Shown here piece after piece: positions 8,985 through 18,085 of a DNA stretch of 64,000 nt. Source of the stretch: Caulobacter soli (lineage in GTDB: Bacteria; Pseudomonadota; Alphaproteobacteria; Caulobacterales; Caulobacteraceae); contig NZ_CP049199.1 of NCBI RefSeq assembly GCF_011045195.1, positions 1,736,001 to 1,800,000 on the forward strand. Reading direction: 5' to 3'. The position numbers were made by a program, and so were the translations under genes. The stretch's first letter is position 1, and every line of letters begins with the position of its first letter. The notes under the pieces are model-generated. The model was not told where the DNA came from, did not search any database, and saw nothing but the letters and a program-made list of their open reading frames with translations.

Positions 8985-10787
8985 ATGAAGATCTCCGGCG
9001 TCATGCGCGGCTTCGGCGGCGCGCTCGCGGCAGGGGTGATCCTGGCCGGCGGAGTGGCCCTGTTCGCGATCGAGGGTCTGCGCGTGGGCGGGCCGCTGTT
9101 CCGCCAGATCGTCGACAACAAGGACATCGTCGCCGACATCCTGCCGCCGCCGCTGTATGTGGTCGAGGCCGACCTGGTGGCGACCAAGCTGGTGGCCCAT
9201 CCCGAGACCGTCGACGCGGCCGCCGACAAGCTGGCGGCGCTGCGCAAGGACTACGACACCCGTCGCGCCTACTGGAAGACCGCGCCCATCGATCCGGGCA
9301 TGCGCGACATGCTCGTCGACCAGTCGGCCGCGCCCGCCCTGGAATTCTGGAACGAGATCGACCGGGAGATCTTGCCCGCCGTCCGGGCCGGCGACCTGGA
9401 ACGCGCCCGTCAGGGCCTGGCCCGGGCCGACGCCGCCTACGAGGCCCATCGCGCCGTGATCGACAAGGTCGTGGTGATGGCCAATCACGACGCCGCCGCG
9501 GTCGAGGCGCGCGCGGCGGGCCAGACCCGTCTGGCCTTCGCCCTGCTGGCCGGGGCCGGGCTCCTGATGCTGCTGGTGGTCGTCGGCGGGATCGTGCTGA
9601 TGGGCCGCCGCATCGTGCGGCCGATCCAGGCCATGACCGGCTTCATGGGGCGGCTGGCGGCCGGCGACTACGATCGCGCCGTGCCCTTCGCCGGGCGTCA
9701 GGACGAGATCGGCGAGATGGCCAATTCGGTGGCCGTGTTCCGCGAGGCGATCGTCGCGCGGCAGGCGGCCGAGGACCGCATCGCGGCCGAGCGCGACCAG
9801 ACCGAGTCCGCCAAGGCTCGGCACGACGCCGAGCGGCGGTCCGAGGAAGCTGGTCGGCTGCAGGTGGTCGAGGCCCTGGGCGCGGCGGTGGCCCGACTGA
9901 AGGCCGGCGACCTGACGGCGCGGCTGGAGACGGCTTTCCCTCAGGCGTACGAAGGCCTGCGTGGTGACTTCAATCGGGCGATCGCCGGGCTGGAGGCGGC
10001 GCTGGGCGAGGTGATCGAGGGCGCGGGCGGCCTGCGGGCCGGGGCGCGCGAGATCAGCGGCGCGATCGAGGACCTGTCGGCCCGCACCGAGCGTCAGGCC
10101 GCCAGCCTGGCCGAGACGGCCGTGGCCTTGGGCGAGGTCAGCGCCAGCGTCAGGCGCACCGCCCAGGGCGCGGACGAGGCCAATACCGCCGTGATCGACA
10201 GCCGCACGGTCGCCGACCGTTCCAGCCAGGTGGTGGGCCGCGCGGCCGAGGCCATGAGCCAGATCGAAAGCTCCTCGGCCAAGGTCTCGCAGATCCTGGG
10301 CGTCATCGACGAGATCGCCTTCCAGACCAATCTGTTGGCCCTGAACGCGGGTGTCGAGGCCGCGCGGGCCGGTGACGCGGGCCGAGGCTTCGCTGTCGTC
10401 GCCCAGGAGGTGCGGGCCCTGGCTCAACGCTCGGCCGAGGCCGCCAAGGAGATCAAGGGCCTGATCACGGAGTCGTCCGACCATGTCCGCTCGGGCGTGA
10501 CCCTGGTCGGCGAGGCCGGCGCGGCGCTGGGCGACATCGTCGAGCGGGTCGGGGTGATCGGCGGGCTGATGGAACAGATCGCCCAGTCCAGCCGCGAGCA
10601 GGCGGCGGGCCTGGCCGAGGTCGACCTGGCGGTCGGCCAGATGGATCAGGTCATCCAGCAGAACGCCGCCATGGCCGAGCAGGCCACCGCCGCCAGCCGA
10701 GGCCTGGCCGACGACGCCGTGCGCCTGGAGGCCCAGGTCGAGCACTTCCAGGTTTCGAGCGACCAGAGCGCCTGGGCGGCGGCCTAG
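8985..10787 (+). CDS. Methyl-accepting chemotaxis protein
   Basis: About 600 residues. A membrane chemoreceptor: one membrane segment near residues 9-30, a periplasmic sensor region of about 150 residues with no recognised ligand fold, a second membrane segment near 182-206, HAMP (about 207-260) and a second HAMP-like helix pair (about 300-350), then the cytoplasmic signalling domain whose hairpin tip reads [21 protein letters not shown]. No CheR-binding pentapeptide is seen at the C-terminus. I prefer the second ATG (8985) because GGGGAGGG at 8971-8978 is well spaced for it; an ATG at 8979 is too close. It stands alone, not in a che operon. Confidence 0.92.
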   Translation: MKISGVMRGFGGALAAGVILAGGVALFAIEGLRVGGPLFRQIVDNKDIVADILPPPLYVVEADLVATKLVAHPETVDAAADKLAALRKDYDTRRAYWKTAPIDPGMRDMLVDQSAAPALEFWNEIDREILPAVRAGDLERARQGLARADAAYEAHRAVIDKVVVMANHDAAAVEARAAGQTRLAFALLAGAGLLMLLVVVGGIVLMGRRIVRPIQAMTGFMGRLAAGDYDRAVPFAGRQDEIGEMANSVAVFREAIVARQAAEDRIAAERDQTESAKARHDAERRSEEAGRLQVVEALGAAVARLKAGDLTARLETAFPQAYEGLRGDFNRAIAGLEAALGEVIEGAGGLRAGAREISGAIEDLSARTERQAASLAETAVALGEVSASVRRTAQGADEANTAVIDSRTVADRSSQVVGRAAEAMSQIESSSAKVSQILGVIDEIAFQTNLLALNAGVEAARAGDAGRGFAVVAQEVRALAQRSAEAAKEIKGLITESSDHVRSGVTLVGEAGAALGDIVERVGVIGGLMEQIAQSSREQAAGLAEVDLAVGQMDQVIQQNAAMAEQATAASRGLADDAVRLEAQVEHFQVSSDQSAWAAA

Positions 10788-10790
10788 GGT

Positions 10791-11609
10791 CTATTCCTTG
10801 GTCAGGTCCTGGCGGCGGAACAGCGCCACCGCGCCGCCGCCCAGCAGCACCAGCCAGGCCAGCAGGAACACCAGCGCCAGACCAGCTGGGCCAGCCTCGG
10901 GCCGCGCGTCGGCGGACGAGGCGACGAAGGTCTTCAGGACGCGGCCGGCATAGGCGGGCACCAGCAGGCTCTTCCAGGTGGAGGCCTGCAGGGTGGCGGC
11001 CAGCGTCGATTGCAGGAACACCACCACCAGGCCGGCGATCACCGCGCCCAGGGTCGAGCGGGTCAGCACGCCGATCAGGGCCGCCAGGGCGCCGATCAGC
11101 AGCACCTCGAGCCACGTCACCAACGTCACCCCGGCATACTGGCCCAGGAAGGCTGGTCCGGCCGAAGGGCTGACCAAGGTCGCATGGTCGATGGCGCCAC
11201 CGAACAGTCCAGCCAGGACGGCGGTGACGGCGGTCAGCAGCAGGCTCCAGGCGGCGGCCTCGGCGAAGACGATCAGCTTGGCGGCCAGCAGGTTGACGCG
11301 GCTGTTGCGTGGCGTGACCAGGCGCCAGGTTTCCCAGCGATAGTCGCCGGCGAAGATCGCGGCCGCTCCGATCAGCAGGAACAGGGCGGTGATCGGTCCC
11401 GAAACGCCGGCCACCGCGCCCATGGCCCGGTTGGCCAGGTCGACAGTTGTTCCACCCGGCATGCCCTTGCGCAGCACGACATGGACGAACAGGTCGCCGG
11501 CCATGCTGAACAGCATGGCGACCAGGGGCATGAAGCCGAAGCCCCAGAACAGGGAGACCCGGTCGCGGGACAGGCGGAAGCGCTCGGCGGCGATGGCGTC
11601 AGCGAGCAT
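10791..11609 (-). CDS. ABC-2 type transporter permease
   Basis: About 272 residues with roughly six hydrophobic segments, among them FWGFGFMPLVAMLFSMAGDL, GVSGPITALFLLIGAAAIF and the last one near the C-terminus (LALVFLLAWLVLLGGGAVAL). The pattern of an N-terminal cytoplasmic helix followed by membrane pairs fits an ABC-2 permease (Pfam ABC2_membrane families). It overlaps the 3' end of the upstream ATPase gene, so the two form one exporter. The start could be 11624 or 11609; substrate unknown. Confidence 0.82.
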   Translation of the reverse strand: MLADAIAAERFRLSRDRVSLFWGFGFMPLVAMLFSMAGDLFVHVVLRKGMPGGTTVDLANRAMGAVAGVSGPITALFLLIGAAAIFAGDYRWETWRLVTPRNSRVNLLAAKLIVFAEAAAWSLLLTAVTAVLAGLFGGAIDHATLVSPSAGPAFLGQYAGVTLVTWLEVLLIGALAALIGVLTRSTLGAVIAGLVVVFLQSTLAATLQASTWKSLLVPAYAGRVLKTFVASSADARPEAGPAGLALVFLLAWLVLLGGGAVALFRRQDLTKE

Positions 11610-12519
11610 CGGCGAGGTCCCCATTCTTTCGGTCGGTCGGCTCGAGCGCGCCCAGATAGGCGCTTTCCAGATCGCCCTCGCGCCAGCGGGCCTCGGTGAT
11701 CTCGACTCCGGCCTCGACCAGGGCGCGGATCAGGGCGGGCGTCTCGGCGCGCAGCACGTCGGCCAAGACGGCGTTCGGACCGTCGGGCTCGCCCTTGTCG
11801 CCCAGCACCGCCAGGGCCTTGTCGACCGGCGAGACGGTCAGGCGCAGGCGTGGCTTGCCGCCGGTCAGGGCCTCGACCTCGCCCTCGGCGGCCAGCTTGC
11901 CCTTGGAGAAGATCGCCACCCGGTCGCAGACCCGGCGAACCTCGTCCAACTGGTGGCTGGCCAGGATGATGGTCACGCCTTCCTTGTTGGCCAGGTCACG
12001 GATCAGGGCGCGGATTTCCTGGATGCCGGCCGGATCCATGCCGCTGGTCGGCTCGTCCAGGATCACCAGCTCGGGGCGGGTGAAGAAGGCCGCGGCCAGG
12101 CCCAGGCGCTGCTTCATGCCCACCGAGAAGGTGCCGGCCTTGCGATCGGCCGCGCCGCCCAGGCCCACGCGCTCCAGCCAGTAGTCGATGTCGGCCGAGC
12201 CCGTCGCGCCGCTTTCCATGGCCAGCATCTTCAGCACGTCACGGGCGGTCAGATAGGGCGGATAGCGCGGAGTCTCGATCATCGCCCCGACCCGCCGCAG
12301 GGACGTGGCCTGGCCGGCCGGAGCGCCGAACAGCCGCGCGGTCCCGCTGGTGGGCCGCACCAGGCCCAAGGCGATACGGAACAGGGTGCTCTTGCCCGCG
12401 CCGTTGGGACCCAGCACGCCGAACACGCCGCCGGCCGGGATGCGCAGCGATAGACCGTCCAGGGCGCGCACCGCGCCATAGGTCTTGACGAGGCTGTCGG
12501 CCTCCAGGGCGAAACTCAT
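11599..12519 (-). CDS. ABC transporter ATP-binding protein
   Basis: 306 residues. The nucleotide-binding subunit of an ABC-2 exporter. Walker A GPNGAGKST is at residues 37-45, the Q-loop region follows, the signature is FSVGMKQRLGLA (about 133-144), Walker B is LVILDEPTSGMDPAG (about 154-168) and the switch histidine lies in LASHQLDEV. The C-terminal 80 residues are an extra domain typical of this subfamily. Translationally coupled with the permease that follows. The substrate cannot be inferred. Confidence 0.92.
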   Translation of the reverse strand: MSFALEADSLVKTYGAVRALDGLSLRIPAGGVFGVLGPNGAGKSTLFRIALGLVRPTSGTARLFGAPAGQATSLRRVGAMIETPRYPPYLTARDVLKMLAMESGATGSADIDYWLERVGLGGAADRKAGTFSVGMKQRLGLAAAFFTRPELVILDEPTSGMDPAGIQEIRALIRDLANKEGVTIILASHQLDEVRRVCDRVAIFSKGKLAAEGEVEALTGGKPRLRLTVSPVDKALAVLGDKGEPDGPNAVLADVLRAETPALIRALVEAGVEITEARWREGDLESAYLGALEPTDRKNGDLADAR

Positions 12520-12677
12520 GCGGAACGGGTTCCGGCGGCGGTCATGCGGGGCGACTCCCTGAAAGATCCGGGGACTATGGCCGCGCGGCCGAGTCCCGCC
12601 AAGTTAAGTCGCGGTCATGCGTGGCGATCCGTCATGAGGCTGGGCTATAGGCGAAGCGTTCGAGTACGAGGTGCGTG

Positions 12678-13925
12678 ATGGTCGCTGTGTGCCGCTGGCT
12701 GGCGTTGATCGTGGTGATGACGCTGGGCGCCTGGGCCGGCCCACTGTCGGCGCGAGCCGCGCCGCCGGCGAAGTCGGCCCTGACGATCCTGATCTCGCTG
12801 GACGGCTTCCGGCCCGACTATCTGGATCGGGGGGTGACCCCGACTCTCGGCGCCCTGGCCGCCGACGGCGCGCGCGGGGCCATGCGGCCGTCGTTCCCGT
12901 CGCTGACCTATCCGAACCACTACACGCTGGTGACCGGCAAGCGGCCTGATCACCACGGGATGGTCAACAATACGCTGGAAGACGCCGAGATCCCGGACGT
13001 CAATTTCAGCATGTCGAACCACGCGGCGGTCGGCGACGGGCGCTGGTGGGACGAGGCCAAGCCGATCTGGGTCAGCGCCGAGCAGCAGGGCGTTCACGCC
13101 GGCACGCTGTTCTGGCCGGGCTCGGAAGCGGAAATCGACGGTGTGCGGCCCAGCCATTGGAAGCTGTACGACCAGAACCTGTCCTACGACGACCGCGTCG
13201 ACACCGTGCTGTCGTGGATCGACGCCAAGGATCCGCCGCTGGGCTTCGCCACCCTCTATTTCGACCGCACCGACACTCAAGGCCATCACTATGGGCCGGA
13301 CTCGCCGGAGGTGAACGTCGCCGCCGCCGAGGCCGACGCCGCCATCGCCCGGCTGGTGGCGGGGCTGAAGGCGAGGGGGCTCTACGAGACCACCAACATC
13401 ATCATCGTCGCCGACCACGGCATGGCGCCCCAGCCGTTGAGCGGCCTGGTCGACGTCTCGACCTTGGTCGATCCGGCCAAGGCCAAGTTCGTCAGCACCG
13501 GCTCGATCGTCGGCGTGCGGGCCTTGCCGGGCTTCGAGGCCGGGGTCGATGCGGCGATGCTCAAGCCCCATCCGCACCTGACCTGCTGGCGCAAGGGCAA
13601 GATTCCGGCCCGCTATGGCTATGGGACCAATCCGCGCGTGCCGCCGATCGTGTGCCTGGCCGAGCGGGGGTGGTACTTCGTCACCGCCGCCGCCCTGAAG
13701 AAACGCCTGGCCGAGCATCCGCGTGACGGCGGGGCCCACGGCTACGACCCATCCGATCCCACCATGCGGGCGGTGTTCGTGGCCCATGGCCCAGCCTTCC
13801 GGTCGGGCGTGGTGCTGCCGGTGTTCGACAATGTCGACGTCTATCCGCTGCTGACCCGTCTGATCGGCGTGAAGGGGGACAAGGGCGACGGCGCGTTCGG
13901 GCCGCTGAAGCCGGCGCTGCGCTAG
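12678..13925 (+). CDS. Secreted alkaline phosphatase-superfamily phosphodiesterase / nucleotide pyrophosphatase
   Basis: About 415 residues with an N-terminal signal peptide (hydrophobic core about residues 5-20, cleavage after ARA). It belongs to the type I phosphodiesterase/nucleotide pyrophosphatase family (NPP-like): metal-binding LISLDGFRPDYL near residue 40, nucleophilic threonine in PSLTYPNHYTLVTG, TDTQGHHYGPDS and ADHGM for the second metal site. It should hydrolyse phosphodiester or pyrophosphate bonds in the periplasm. Start chosen at ATG 12678 with a GAGG six bases upstream. Its TAG stop overlaps the stop of the convergent tetR-type gene. Confidence 0.9.
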   Translation: MVAVCRWLALIVVMTLGAWAGPLSARAAPPAKSALTILISLDGFRPDYLDRGVTPTLGALAADGARGAMRPSFPSLTYPNHYTLVTGKRPDHHGMVNNTLEDAEIPDVNFSMSNHAAVGDGRWWDEAKPIWVSAEQQGVHAGTLFWPGSEAEIDGVRPSHWKLYDQNLSYDDRVDTVLSWIDAKDPPLGFATLYFDRTDTQGHHYGPDSPEVNVAAAEADAAIARLVAGLKARGLYETTNIIIVADHGMAPQPLSGLVDVSTLVDPAKAKFVSTGSIVGVRALPGFEAGVDAAMLKPHPHLTCWRKGKIPARYGYGTNPRVPPIVCLAERGWYFVTAAALKKRLAEHPRDGGAHGYDPSDPTMRAVFVAHGPAFRSGVVLPVFDNVDVYPLLTRLIGVKGDKGDGAFGPLKPALR

Positions 13926-14491
13926 GTCGCGATCACCGCCGCCAGCCGTGTCTCCATCCGGTCGAGCGCCTTGGCGAAGACGGCAGGGTCGTCCAGCGCG
14001 CGACTCAGGACGAGCGCGCCCTGGATCTGGATCAGAGCGTCTTCGGCCGCGTCCCGCGCCGGCGCGGCGGGCAGGCCGCCGCGCTCCAGCGTTACGGCCA
14101 GGGCGTCGCGCCAGGCGGTGAAATAATCGGGAATCTGGCCTGGAAAGCGTTCGCGCACATTGTCCAGGGCGAAGGCTCCGACCAGGCAGATGCGTCTGCC
14201 GGACCGGAAATAGTCGTCGACCGCCCGACGCATGGCGCCGATCGTCGCCTGAAACTCTCCGTCCGCGCGCAACGGCGCGAACACCTCCGTCTCGAACCAG
14301 GCGTCGATCTGGGCCAGGACGGCGGCTCCCATCTCCGCCTTCCCGCCAGGGAAGAAATTGTAGAGGCTGCCCTTGCCCAGGCCGGTGCGCTGGCTGATCA
14401 CCGACAGGCTGGCGCCCTCGAAGCCGTGTTCGCGGAACGCCTCCGCCAACAGCGGAACCACCTCGGCGCGTTCGCCGACGCCTCTGGCCAT
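13922..14491 (-). CDS. TetR-family transcriptional regulator
   Basis: 189 residues. The N-terminal TetR helix-turn-helix occupies about residues 8-55, with the recognition region ISQRTGLGKGSLYNFF; the C-terminal ligand domain contains FRSGRRICLVGAFALDNVR, resembling the TetR_C group that governs stress or detoxification genes. The gene starts 2 bases after the stop of the NTF2-like gene, so it is the second gene of that operon. It very likely acts on the two palindromic operators at 14985-15018. Its stop overlaps that of the phosphodiesterase gene on the other strand (CTAG at 13922-13925). Confidence 0.92.
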   Translation of the reverse strand: MARGVGERAEVVPLLAEAFREHGFEGASLSVISQRTGLGKGSLYNFFPGGKAEMGAAVLAQIDAWFETEVFAPLRADGEFQATIGAMRRAVDDYFRSGRRICLVGAFALDNVRERFPGQIPDYFTAWRDALAVTLERGGLPAAPARDAAEDALIQIQGALVLSRALDDPAVFAKALDRMETRLAAVIAT

Positions 14492-14493
14492 GC

Positions 14494-14964
14494 CTAAAGC
14501 CCCATTTCGGTCAGGCCCGGATGATCGGCCGGGCGCGGCCCCAGCGGCCAGAAGTAGCGGCGCTGGTCCTCGCTGATCGGATGCTCATTGATGCTGGCCT
14601 CGCGCCGTCGCATCAGGCCGTCGGCCTCGAACTCCCACTGCTCGTTGCCATACGCCACGTACCATTGATGCGAGTCGTCGCGATATTCGTAGCGAAAGCG
14701 CACCGAAATCCGGTCGCAGGTGAAGGCCCACAGCTCCTTGATCAGGCGGTATTCGAGCTCCTTGTTCCACTTGCGGATCAGGAGGGCCTCGGCCGCCGCG
14801 CGGCCGTCGGCGAATTCGGCGCGGTTTCGCCAGCGGGTGTCCTCCGTATAGGCCAGGGCGACCTTTCGGGCGTCGCGACTGTTCCAGCCATCCTCGGCGG
14901 CCCGGACCTTTGCGGCGGCGGTCTCCGGCGTGAATGGCGGAAGCGGGGGGCGGGTCACGGACAT
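14494..14964 (-). CDS. NTF2-like / DUF1348 family protein
   Basis: 156 residues of the DUF1348 (SnoaL/NTF2-like fold) family: [23 protein letters not shown] at the start, [14 protein letters not shown] in the middle and the C-terminal [21 protein letters not shown] signature. The biochemical role of the family is unknown; members accompany TetR genes and stress responses. I chose the ATG at 14964, preceded by AGGAGA at suitable distance; an earlier in-frame ATG at 15039 would run through the operators. First gene of an operon with the TetR regulator. Confidence 0.88.
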   Translation of the reverse strand: MSVTRPPLPPFTPETAAAKVRAAEDGWNSRDARKVALAYTEDTRWRNRAEFADGRAAAEALLIRKWNKELEYRLIKELWAFTCDRISVRFRYEYRDDSHQWYVAYGNEQWEFEADGLMRRREASINEHPISEDQRRYFWPLGPRPADHPGLTEMGL

Positions 14965-14984
14965 CGAGGCTTCTCCTGAAGGTT

Positions 14985-15018
14985 TGTACTGATTGGTACA
15001 ATTGTACCGATCGGTACA
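14985..15018. promoter_or_regulatory. Two tandem TetR-type operators
   Basis: TGTACTGATTGGTACA (14985-15000, perfect 5-bp arms) and TGTACCGATCGGTACA (15003-15018, a perfect 16-bp palindrome), with centres 18 bp apart. The junction also forms the perfect palindrome GGTACAATTGTACC. They lie 21 bases upstream of the NTF2-like gene start and 90 upstream of the divergent VOC gene. Tandem near-identical palindromes next to a tetR gene are expected for cooperative binding of two dimers; the link is inferred from position. Confidence 0.85.
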
Positions 15019-15107
15019 GTGTGGTGAGAGGTGCGTCAATCCGAGCTCTTGCCTGGATAGTTTCGATATGCGTTAAATATTGCGGATATTCGAAATGGAG
15101 CTTGGCC

Positions 15108-15560
15108 ATGAAATGCACGGCCCTGACCTCGGCCCTCTGCTATCGCGACCCCAAGGCGGCGCTGAAATTCCTGGAGGCGGCGTTCGGCTTCGATCTGGTG
15201 ATGCTGATCGAGGACAACGACGGCAATCTGGCCCATTCGGAGATGCAGTTCGGCGACAGCCTGGTGATGATCGGCAACGAGTGGACCGACAGGCACAAGA
15301 GCCCGGCCTCGATCGACGGGTTCAACACCCAGAGCGTCCACATCCACCTGGAAGGCGACATCGACGCCCATTGCGAGCGGGCGCGGGCGGCCGGGGCCGA
15401 AATCCTGATGGAGCCGGCCGACCAGTTCTACGGTGACCGCACCTATCGTTGCCGCGACCTGGAGGGCCATTTCTGGACCGTGGGCGCGCCGATCCGGACG
15501 GTGAGCGTGGAAGAGGCCGAGGCGGAGTCCGGCCTGAAGGTCGTGAAGGGTTGGGCGTGA
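15108..15560 (+). CDS. VOC-fold (glyoxalase/bleomycin-resistance-like) protein
   Basis: 150 residues. Begins MKCTALTSALCYRDPKAALKFLEAAFGF, the common pattern of VOC-superfamily proteins, and ends with RDLEGHFWTVGAP. Small VOC proteins of this type are often annotated as glyoxalase-like or antibiotic-resistance-like; the substrate is not predictable. I chose the ATG at 15108, with GGAG 7 bases upstream, rather than the long in-frame extension from 14934 that crosses the operators. First gene of a rightward operon whose members all overlap by four bases. Confidence 0.85.
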   Translation: MKCTALTSALCYRDPKAALKFLEAAFGFDLVMLIEDNDGNLAHSEMQFGDSLVMIGNEWTDRHKSPASIDGFNTQSVHIHLEGDIDAHCERARAAGAEILMEPADQFYGDRTYRCRDLEGHFWTVGAPIRTVSVEEAEAESGLKVVKGWA

Positions 15561-15916
15561 CTCCAGACGATTTCCGCCGCCTGGCCCTGGCGCTGCCCGA
15601 GGCCGTCGAAAGTTCGCACATGGGCACGGTCGATTTCCGGGTGGGGCGGATTTTCGCCACCCTGGGCTATCCGAACGCCGGCTTCGGCATGGTGCAGCTG
15701 ACGCGTGAGCATCAGGACATCGTCGTCGGGGTCGAGCCTCGGGTCTTCAGGCCCGTGCCTGGCGCGTGGGGCCTGAAGGGCGCGACCCTGGTCGTGTTGG
15801 CCGAGGCCGACGAGCCCACCCTGCGCGGGGCGCTGGAGGCGGCCTGGCGACTGAAGGCCAACAGGCGGCAAGTCGCCTTGCTCGAAGCTGGCCGAACCCC
15901 GGCGGCCTCATCATGA
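15557..15916 (+). CDS. MmcQ/YjbR-family DNA-binding-like protein
   Basis: 119 residues. Recognised as MmcQ/YjbR family by TPDDFRRLALALPEAVESSHMGTVDFRVGRIFATL, in which the PEAVE and DFRV/IFATL elements are typical. The fold is CyaY-like; the biochemical role is unknown. The GTG start at 15557 overlaps the stop of the VOC gene (GTGA), and the stop overlaps the ATG of the ArsR gene (ATGA), so it is translated as part of a coupled set. Confidence 0.85.
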   Translation: MTPDDFRRLALALPEAVESSHMGTVDFRVGRIFATLGYPNAGFGMVQLTREHQDIVVGVEPRVFRPVPGAWGLKGATLVVLAEADEPTLRGALEAAWRLKANRRQVALLEAGRTPAASS

Positions 15917-16242
15917 GCGCCTCGCTCGACGCGACCCTGGCGGCCTTGGCCGACCCGCATCGGCGGGCGACAGTCGACCTGTTGCGCCAGGGACCGCGTC
16001 GAGCGGGCGAGCTGGCCCAGGCCGCCGGTCTGTCGGCTCCGGCCATGAGCCGCCACCTGCGCGCCCTGCGCCACGCCGGCCTGGTCGAGGAAACCCACCC
16101 GCCGTTCGACGCCCGGGTGCGGGTCTACGCCCTGCGCCCCGCGCCGATGGCCGAGCTCAAGGCCTGGGCCGAGGCGGCCGAAGGTCTGTGGAGCGACCAA
16201 CTGTTGGCGCTGAAGGCCCATATCGAGGAACCGGGCGCGTGA
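15913..16242 (+). CDS. ArsR-family transcriptional regulator
   Basis: 109 residues. Winged helix-turn-helix of the ArsR/SmtB type: DATLAALADPHRRATVDLLRQGPRRAGELAQ then the recognition helix SAPAMSRHLRALRHAGLVEE (about residues 41-60). No cysteine or histidine metal site is visible, so it is the metal-independent kind that typically pairs with an SRPBCC gene, as here. It starts within ATGA and ends within GTGA, so translation is coupled at both ends. Confidence 0.92.
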   Translation: MSASLDATLAALADPHRRATVDLLRQGPRRAGELAQAAGLSAPAMSRHLRALRHAGLVEETHPPFDARVRVYALRPAPMAELKAWAEAAEGLWSDQLLALKAHIEEPGA

Positions 16243-16757
16243 GCTCCAAGGTCCTGGTCGCCCTGCGCATCAAGGCTTCGCCCCTGCGGGTGTTCGAGGT
16301 GTTCACCGCCGACATCGGCGCGTGGTGGAAGCCCAACGCCCTGTTCTCGTTCACGCCGCGCTCGCCCGGCGTGCTGGCGTTTGAAGGGACGGGCGAAGGC
16401 GCGGGGGAGGGCGGTCGGTTGGTCGAGCGCCTGCCGTCGGGCAAGGTGTTCGAGATCGGTCCTGTCCGCGTCTGGGACCCCGGCCAGCGGCTGGTGTTCG
16501 GCTGGCGACAGGCCAGCTTCGCCCCCGACATGGACACCGAGGTCGAGGTCCGCTTCGAGCCGGTCGGGGACGAGACGCGGGTCACCGTCGAGCATCGCGG
16601 CTGGAACACCGTGCCGACCGAGCACGTGGCCCGCCACCACTTCCCGGACGCGGTGTTCCTGCAGCGTCACGCCGAGTGGTGGCGCGCGCTGCTGACAAGC
16701 CTCGCCAGCCGGGCGGCTATGGACGTAAAAGAACGCGCCAGGGAGGGCGACGCATGA
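16239..16757 (+). CDS. SRPBCC (AHSA1/START-like) domain protein
   Basis: 172 residues. Activator-of-Hsp90 ATPase homology 1-like fold: SPLRVFEVFTADIGAWWKP at the N-terminus, a central GEGGRLVERLPSGKVFEIGPVRVWDPGQRL block and C-terminal RVTVEHRGW. ArsR regulators and SRPBCC proteins are very often neighbours; the latter bind hydrophobic ligands. GTG start at 16239 overlaps the arsR stop; the stop overlaps the MFS start. Confidence 0.88.
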   Translation: MSSKVLVALRIKASPLRVFEVFTADIGAWWKPNALFSFTPRSPGVLAFEGTGEGAGEGGRLVERLPSGKVFEIGPVRVWDPGQRLVFGWRQASFAPDMDTEVEVRFEPVGDETRVTVEHRGWNTVPTEHVARHHFPDAVFLQRHAEWWRALLTSLASRAAMDVKERAREGDA

Positions 16758-18001
16758 CCAGGACCATCGGCCGAACACACCGGCAGGCCGCGCTCGGCTT
16801 CATCTTCATCACCGCCTGCATGGACGTGCTGTCGCTGGGCGTGATGATCCCGGTGCTGCCCGAGCTGATGAAGCGCTTCAACGGCGGCGACACCGCCTCG
16901 ACCGCCCTGTGGGTGGTGCTGTTCGCCACCACCTGGGGCGTGATGCAGTTCTTCTGCGCGCCGATCCTGGGCCTGATGTCCGACCGCTGGGGTCGCCGGC
17001 CGGTGATCCTGACCTCGATCTTCGGCCTGGGCGTCGACTTCCTGTTCATGGCCTTCGCGCCGACCATCTGGTGGCTGTTCGTCGGCCGGGTGTTCAACGG
17101 CATGACCGCCGCCAGCTTCTCGACCGCGGGCGCCTATGTGGCCGACGTCACCAAGCCCGAGGAGCGGGCCAAGGGCTTTGGCCTGATGGGCGCGGCGTTC
17201 GGGGTGGGCTTCACCTTCGGCCCGGCCCTGGGTGGCTGGCTGTGGCAGTTTGACCACCGGCTGCCGTTCCTGGTCTGCGCGGGCCTGGCCCTGTGCAACT
17301 GGCTGTACGGCTTCTTCGTGCTGCCGGAATCCCTGCCGCCCGAGAAGCGCGTCACGCGCTTCGACTGGAGCAAGGCCAATCCGCTGGGCTCGCTGAAGCT
17401 GCTCAAGAGCAAGCCCGACCTGCTGGGCCTGGCCGGCGTCGGCTTCCTGTTCCAGCTGGCGCACAATGTGCTGCCCAGCGTCTTCGTGCTGTACATGGGC
17501 TTCCGCTACCACTGGTCGACGGCGGTGATCGGCCTGACCCTGATGGGCAGCGGCGTGGCCGGCATCCTGCTGCAGACCTTCGTGGTCGGGCCGGTCGTCA
17601 AGCGGGTGGGCGAGCGCGGGGCGCTGCTGATCGGCCTGTTCTCGGGCTGCGTCGGCTTCATGATCTACGGCCTGGCGCCGACCGGGGCGCTCTATCTGTG
17701 CGGCCTGCCGATCTTCGCCTTCTCGGGCCTGATCCAGCCGGGTCTCCAAGGTCTGATGACCCGCCGCGTCGAGCCGTGGGAGCAGGGGCAGTTGCAGGGG
17801 GCCAATTCGGCGATGATGGGGATCACCGCCATTGTCGGGCCGTCGCTGTACCTGCTGCCGTTCTCCTGGGCGGTGCGCCATGACGCCACCGTGCATCTGC
17901 CCGGCCTGCCGGCCCTGATCGCCGCCGTCTTGCTGCTGGGCGCCACCGTGCTGGCCATCCGCGTGGCGCGGCCGGTGGCGGCGGAACCGAGCGTCGCTTG
18001 A
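16754..18001 (+). CDS. TCR/Tet-family MFS drug efflux transporter
   Basis: 415 residues, 12 membrane segments expected. It begins with FIFITACMDVLSLGVMIPVLPEL as in TetA-type pumps and has the MFS motif A LSDRWGRRPVIL between segments 2 and 3 (about residues 74-85). A proton-driven exporter of the tetracycline-resistance class; the true substrate is unknown and the name does not prove tetracycline resistance. Fifth and last gene of the coupled operon, so the small proteins upstream may sense or process what it exports. Confidence 0.9.
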   Translation: MTRTIGRTHRQAALGFIFITACMDVLSLGVMIPVLPELMKRFNGGDTASTALWVVLFATTWGVMQFFCAPILGLMSDRWGRRPVILTSIFGLGVDFLFMAFAPTIWWLFVGRVFNGMTAASFSTAGAYVADVTKPEERAKGFGLMGAAFGVGFTFGPALGGWLWQFDHRLPFLVCAGLALCNWLYGFFVLPESLPPEKRVTRFDWSKANPLGSLKLLKSKPDLLGLAGVGFLFQLAHNVLPSVFVLYMGFRYHWSTAVIGLTLMGSGVAGILLQTFVVGPVVKRVGERGALLIGLFSGCVGFMIYGLAPTGALYLCGLPIFAFSGLIQPGLQGLMTRRVEPWEQGQLQGANSAMMGITAIVGPSLYLLPFSWAVRHDATVHLPGLPALIAAVLLLGATVLAIRVARPVAAEPSVA

Positions 18002-18085
18002 CCGTCTTTGACCTTGGCCGCCATCAATGCGCCCGAAAGCTCGGCTGATCTCGCGCCCTGACATTCACGGAGTCGCCTAATCCCC

